A stretch of 64,000 nucleotides of DNA from an uncultured Veillonella sp. (GTDB lineage Bacteria > Bacillota > Negativicutes > Veillonellales > Veillonellaceae): the NCBI RefSeq assembly GCF_900545795.1, contig NZ_URAR01000002.1, positions 62,001 to 126,000 on the forward strand, in the 5' to 3' direction. The translations under genes and the position numbers were made by a program. This document shows positions 61,452-64,000 of this stretch, one piece after another. Position 1 is the first letter of the stretch. Each line of letters starts with the position of its first letter. The notes beneath the pieces were generated by a model, which ran no database searches, was not told the origin of the DNA, and worked only from the letters and a program-made list of their open reading frames with translations.

Positions 61452-61614
61452 TGAGTTTAATAGTGAATGAGAAATATTTCTAAATGTTTTAAACATCGAG
61501 GTTTGTATGCCCTGAAAGGAATGGGCTGGTGTAAGATATTTTGAAGTGTTTCTCTTTTTTATATTAAATATGGTTCATTAGTCAGGTGTGTTACTGATGA
61601 AGGAGGTATGATTC

Positions 61615-62229
61615 ATGTCTTTTTTAGATGATGTGTTAAAAGCAAACGAGACGTATGTAGAAAATATTTTAGCTGAACATGGTGAGGAAGGCTCTCATGC
61701 GGCAAAGAAGCCACAAAAGCATATTGCTATTTTGACTTGTATGGATACGCGCTTGGTTGATTTGCTTGAAAAAACAATGGGCGTGGATCGTGGTGATGCT
61801 AATGTGATTCGCGTTGCTGGCAACTGCATTACCGATGTGTTTAGCGATGTAATCCGCAGTCTTATTGTAAGTATTTTTGAATTAGGCGCTAAAGAGATTT
61901 TTATCGTAGGCCATGAAGATTGTGGCATGGAAAAAACATGTCCTAATGAATTGGCTGAGCGCATGGTAGAACGTGGCATTAAGCCAGAAGCTATTTCTAT
62001 GATTCGCTGCGAAATGGATCGCTGGGCTAATAATTTCTGCCATTCTGAACAAAACGTAATTCGTTCAGTAGCACAGCTTCGTCAAAATCCATTGATTCCT
62101 AGTGATGTTAAAATTCATGGGTTGATGTTAAATCCATATACTAGTAAATTAACTTTACTTGTAGATGGCAATAAGTCAAATGAAGAGTTAGACTCTATGG
62201 ATGTATGTGCATGTATGTGTTCTATATAA
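61615..62229 (+). CDS. beta-class carbonic anhydrase
   Basis: 204 residues. Zinc-site residues: C42, D44 and R46 in LTCMDTRL, H100 and C103 in VGHEDCGM. This is the small beta-carbonic-anhydrase-like subgroup of Firmicutes. It interconverts CO2 and bicarbonate, useful for carboxylations in fermenters. The C-terminus has an unusual Cys-rich end (VCACMCSI). AGGAGG site before ATG 61615. Confidence 0.9.
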   Translation: MSFLDDVLKANETYVENILAEHGEEGSHAAKKPQKHIAILTCMDTRLVDLLEKTMGVDRGDANVIRVAGNCITDVFSDVIRSLIVSIFELGAKEIFIVGHEDCGMEKTCPNELAERMVERGIKPEAISMIRCEMDRWANNFCHSEQNVIRSVAQLRQNPLIPSDVKIHGLMLNPYTSKLTLLVDGNKSNEELDSMDVCACMCSI

Positions 62230-62464
62230 AATTTATAGACAATCTATACTCTATACTGTAGGGCGTTTTCTGGGGGCTTATAATTAAATAAAAAAGGACT
62301 TAGATGAGTAGGGGCATTCTGAGAGGGCACCTTTAATAGTAAGAATTTATTAACTCTTGCATTATAGGCGCTTATCTGTAGCCTTAGTTATCTAGGTCCT
62401 TTTATTTACGAATTCTTAGTTTTGGGATAATTCATTACATACTGCTGAATGGGAGGTCATAGTA
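62230..62464 (+). other. intergenic region with a long-range inverted repeat
   Basis: AAAGGACTTAGAT (62293-62305) pairs with ATCTAGGTCCTTT (62390-62402; one wobble) across about 84 nt, followed by TATTT. It may be a bulky terminator of the carbonic anhydrase gene or a structured leader of the exporter. No gene is seen. Confidence 0.5.
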
Positions 62465-63823
62465 TTGGCTTTAAAGGAAGAAAATAAAATATTAATTGCC
62501 GTTATGATAGGGTCATTTTTAACACCTTTTTGTGGCAGCTCGATTACATTGTCATTACCTGATATGGGGCGTGAATTTCTAGTTGGAACGTCCGCTTTAA
62601 GTTGGATTATTGAAATATTTCTTATAACTTGCGCTATCTGCGTATTGCCTATGGGGCAATTGGCCAACCGAATTGGCAAGCGTTCGGTGTATCTTATGGG
62701 AACTGGCGGGTTTGCAGTTGTATCATTTTTAATCCATTTTACCAATTCAATTGAAATGCTCATGGGGCTTCGTATATTACAAGGTGTTTGTGCAGCCATG
62801 ATATTTGCGACGGGCACGGCTATTGTGGCGCAAGCCTATCCTGTAGAAAAGCGAGGGCGCGCTATGGGGCTTGTGGCTTCTGTGGTATATATTGGCTTGG
62901 CCGTTGGACCAGTTGTAGGTGGCTTTTTAAACTATCAATTTGGCTGGCGCAGTATATTTTACTTCATTGCTGTTTTAGGAACACTCGCATTCTTGCTTAC
63001 ATTAGCGTGGATGAAAGAAAACTGGAAATTAGCAAGTGAAGGCCACTTAAATGGGTTTAGTATTTTACTTTACGGCTCTACACTAATACTTGTTATGTAT
63101 GGTCTGTCTGAAATTGTGAACCAATGGTGGGCTAAATATGCGTTGCTCGCTGGCCTGGTAGTAGGTGCTGTGTATATTTGGCATGAGGCGAAGGTTGAAA
63201 AGCCATTGATTCCCGTGCGAATCTTTTTAGAAAATAAGACCTTTGCATTTTCTAATTTAGCAGCGATGTTAAATTACAGTGCTACATTTGCGATTGGCTT
63301 TTTATTATCTCTTTATTTGCAGATGATTATGGGCTATGACTCTGCCTCAGCGGGGCTGGTGCTATTAACTCAGTCCATCGTTATGTCTGTATTATCGCCA
63401 GTTACGGGTGCATTGTCTGATCGATACGGTTCCGCTCTCTTGGCATCCATAGGGATGGCTGTTATAGCAGCCGGCTTAGTAGTCATTTTATATGGTACCC
63501 ATATAGGTTCTATGGCTATAATTATTACTAGCCTAATTATTATCGGTGTTGGCTTCGCTATGTTCTCCGCACCAAATAATAATGCGATTATGAGTTCAGT
63601 GCCACCTAAATATTTTAGCTTTGCTAGTTCCGTTATTGGTACGGTACGCTTATTTGGTCAAGTCTTTAGTATGGCTATTGTGGCGTCCATTCTATCACGC
63701 ACAGTTGCGGGGATGGCGCCAGGAACGTCGGAATTATTGTTGGTAAATATTCAATATTCCTTTATTGTATTTACAGTTTTCTGTGCTGTAGGTGTTATTC
63801 CATCTATGATTCGCAATCGATAA
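62465..63823 (+). CDS. DHA2-family MFS exporter (14 TM, EmrB/QacA type)
   Basis: 452 residues, TTG start behind GGGAGGTC. Fourteen hydrophobic segments; DHA2 landmarks are the motif-A variant GQLANRIGKRSVYLMG, RILQGVCAAMIFATGTAIVA, and motif C GLAVGPVVGGFLNYQFGWRSIF. Likely proton-coupled export of drugs or metabolites; no substrate is evident. It is the last gene; 63824-64000 is noncoding and shows no recognisable feature. Confidence 0.87.
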   Translation: MALKEENKILIAVMIGSFLTPFCGSSITLSLPDMGREFLVGTSALSWIIEIFLITCAICVLPMGQLANRIGKRSVYLMGTGGFAVVSFLIHFTNSIEMLMGLRILQGVCAAMIFATGTAIVAQAYPVEKRGRAMGLVASVVYIGLAVGPVVGGFLNYQFGWRSIFYFIAVLGTLAFLLTLAWMKENWKLASEGHLNGFSILLYGSTLILVMYGLSEIVNQWWAKYALLAGLVVGAVYIWHEAKVEKPLIPVRIFLENKTFAFSNLAAMLNYSATFAIGFLLSLYLQMIMGYDSASAGLVLLTQSIVMSVLSPVTGALSDRYGSALLASIGMAVIAAGLVVILYGTHIGSMAIIITSLIIIGVGFAMFSAPNNNAIMSSVPPKYFSFASSVIGTVRLFGQVFSMAIVASILSRTVAGMAPGTSELLLVNIQYSFIVFTVFCAVGVIPSMIRNR

Positions 63824-64000
63824 GATAGAGTCAATTTCTTGAAGAAAATTATTGTCTCAATTTTTGGTGTAGGTGCTATAGGTCTACTATCTCTTTACAG
63901 AAGTTGAGGGGCTATTTGCCCAGAGTAGGAGTTGTTATTTTATTTTTCTTGAAGACATTGTTCAAATTCAAACAAAGCATAGAGTAAAATTGCGTAATGT

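Overview
The window comes from a low-GC, fermentative Firmicute. The evidence is AT-rich intergenic DNA, strong AGGAGG ribosome binding sites, frequent TTG and GTG starts, a CCA-encoding tRNA gene, a Bacillus-type Pho box and several PTS genes. The enzymes present are anaerobic (glycyl radical enzyme, acetaldehyde and alcohol dehydrogenases). A Negativicutes/Veillonella-like or clostridial host fits, but I cannot fix the genus by reading.

1-19.8 kb: a nearly complete glycyl-radical bacterial microcompartment (BMC) locus for choline. CutC has every choline trimethylamine-lyase active-site residue I could check, and CutD is its activase. The locus also encodes two CoA-acylating aldehyde dehydrogenases, an iron alcohol dehydrogenase, a phosphotransacetylase, BMC-H, BMC-P and EutS-type shell proteins, EutP, EutJ, EutQ and EutT-like proteins, a DMT transporter and several poorly known passengers (TPR-DUF4037, DUF4125, a 94-residue protein). 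Predicted flow: choline to trimethylamine plus acetaldehyde in the shell, then acetaldehyde to ethanol and acetyl-CoA, then acetyl phosphate.

19.9-33 kb: a secreted CehA/McbA-type metallohydrolase, an M20 amidohydrolase with a DcuC-type transporter, the convergent pstSCAB-phoBR phosphate regulon behind a Pho box, and alanine racemase.

33-41.5 kb: a non-phosphorylating L-fucose pathway (IclR regulator, dehydratase, fucose dehydrogenase, FucP, a lactonase-mutarotase fusion, aldolase, FucO-like reductase). It resembles the Campylobacter jejuni fucose island but ends in a reductase, which predicts 1,2-propanediol as product.

41.5-50.5 kb: a 1-kb noncoding stretch with an unusual 233-bp nested palindrome, an MFS transporter, then a PRD regulator, a KDPGal-type aldolase, a galactitol-type PTS (IIA, IIB, IIC) and a canonical galactonate dehydratase, without a visible KDGal kinase.

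50.9-60 kb: an island of unrecognised proteins and the best candidate for an undescribed system. Two paralogous two-gene membrane/coiled-coil modules flank a WYL regulator. One module carries an N-terminal HNH-nuclease-like domain, and the island ends with a ferredoxin-domain protein. A 33-bp tandem repeat array precedes the first module, and the first membrane gene is split by an in-frame stop.

60-64 kb: a DMT transporter, tRNA-Gly(CCC), a beta-carbonic anhydrase and a 14-TM MFS exporter.
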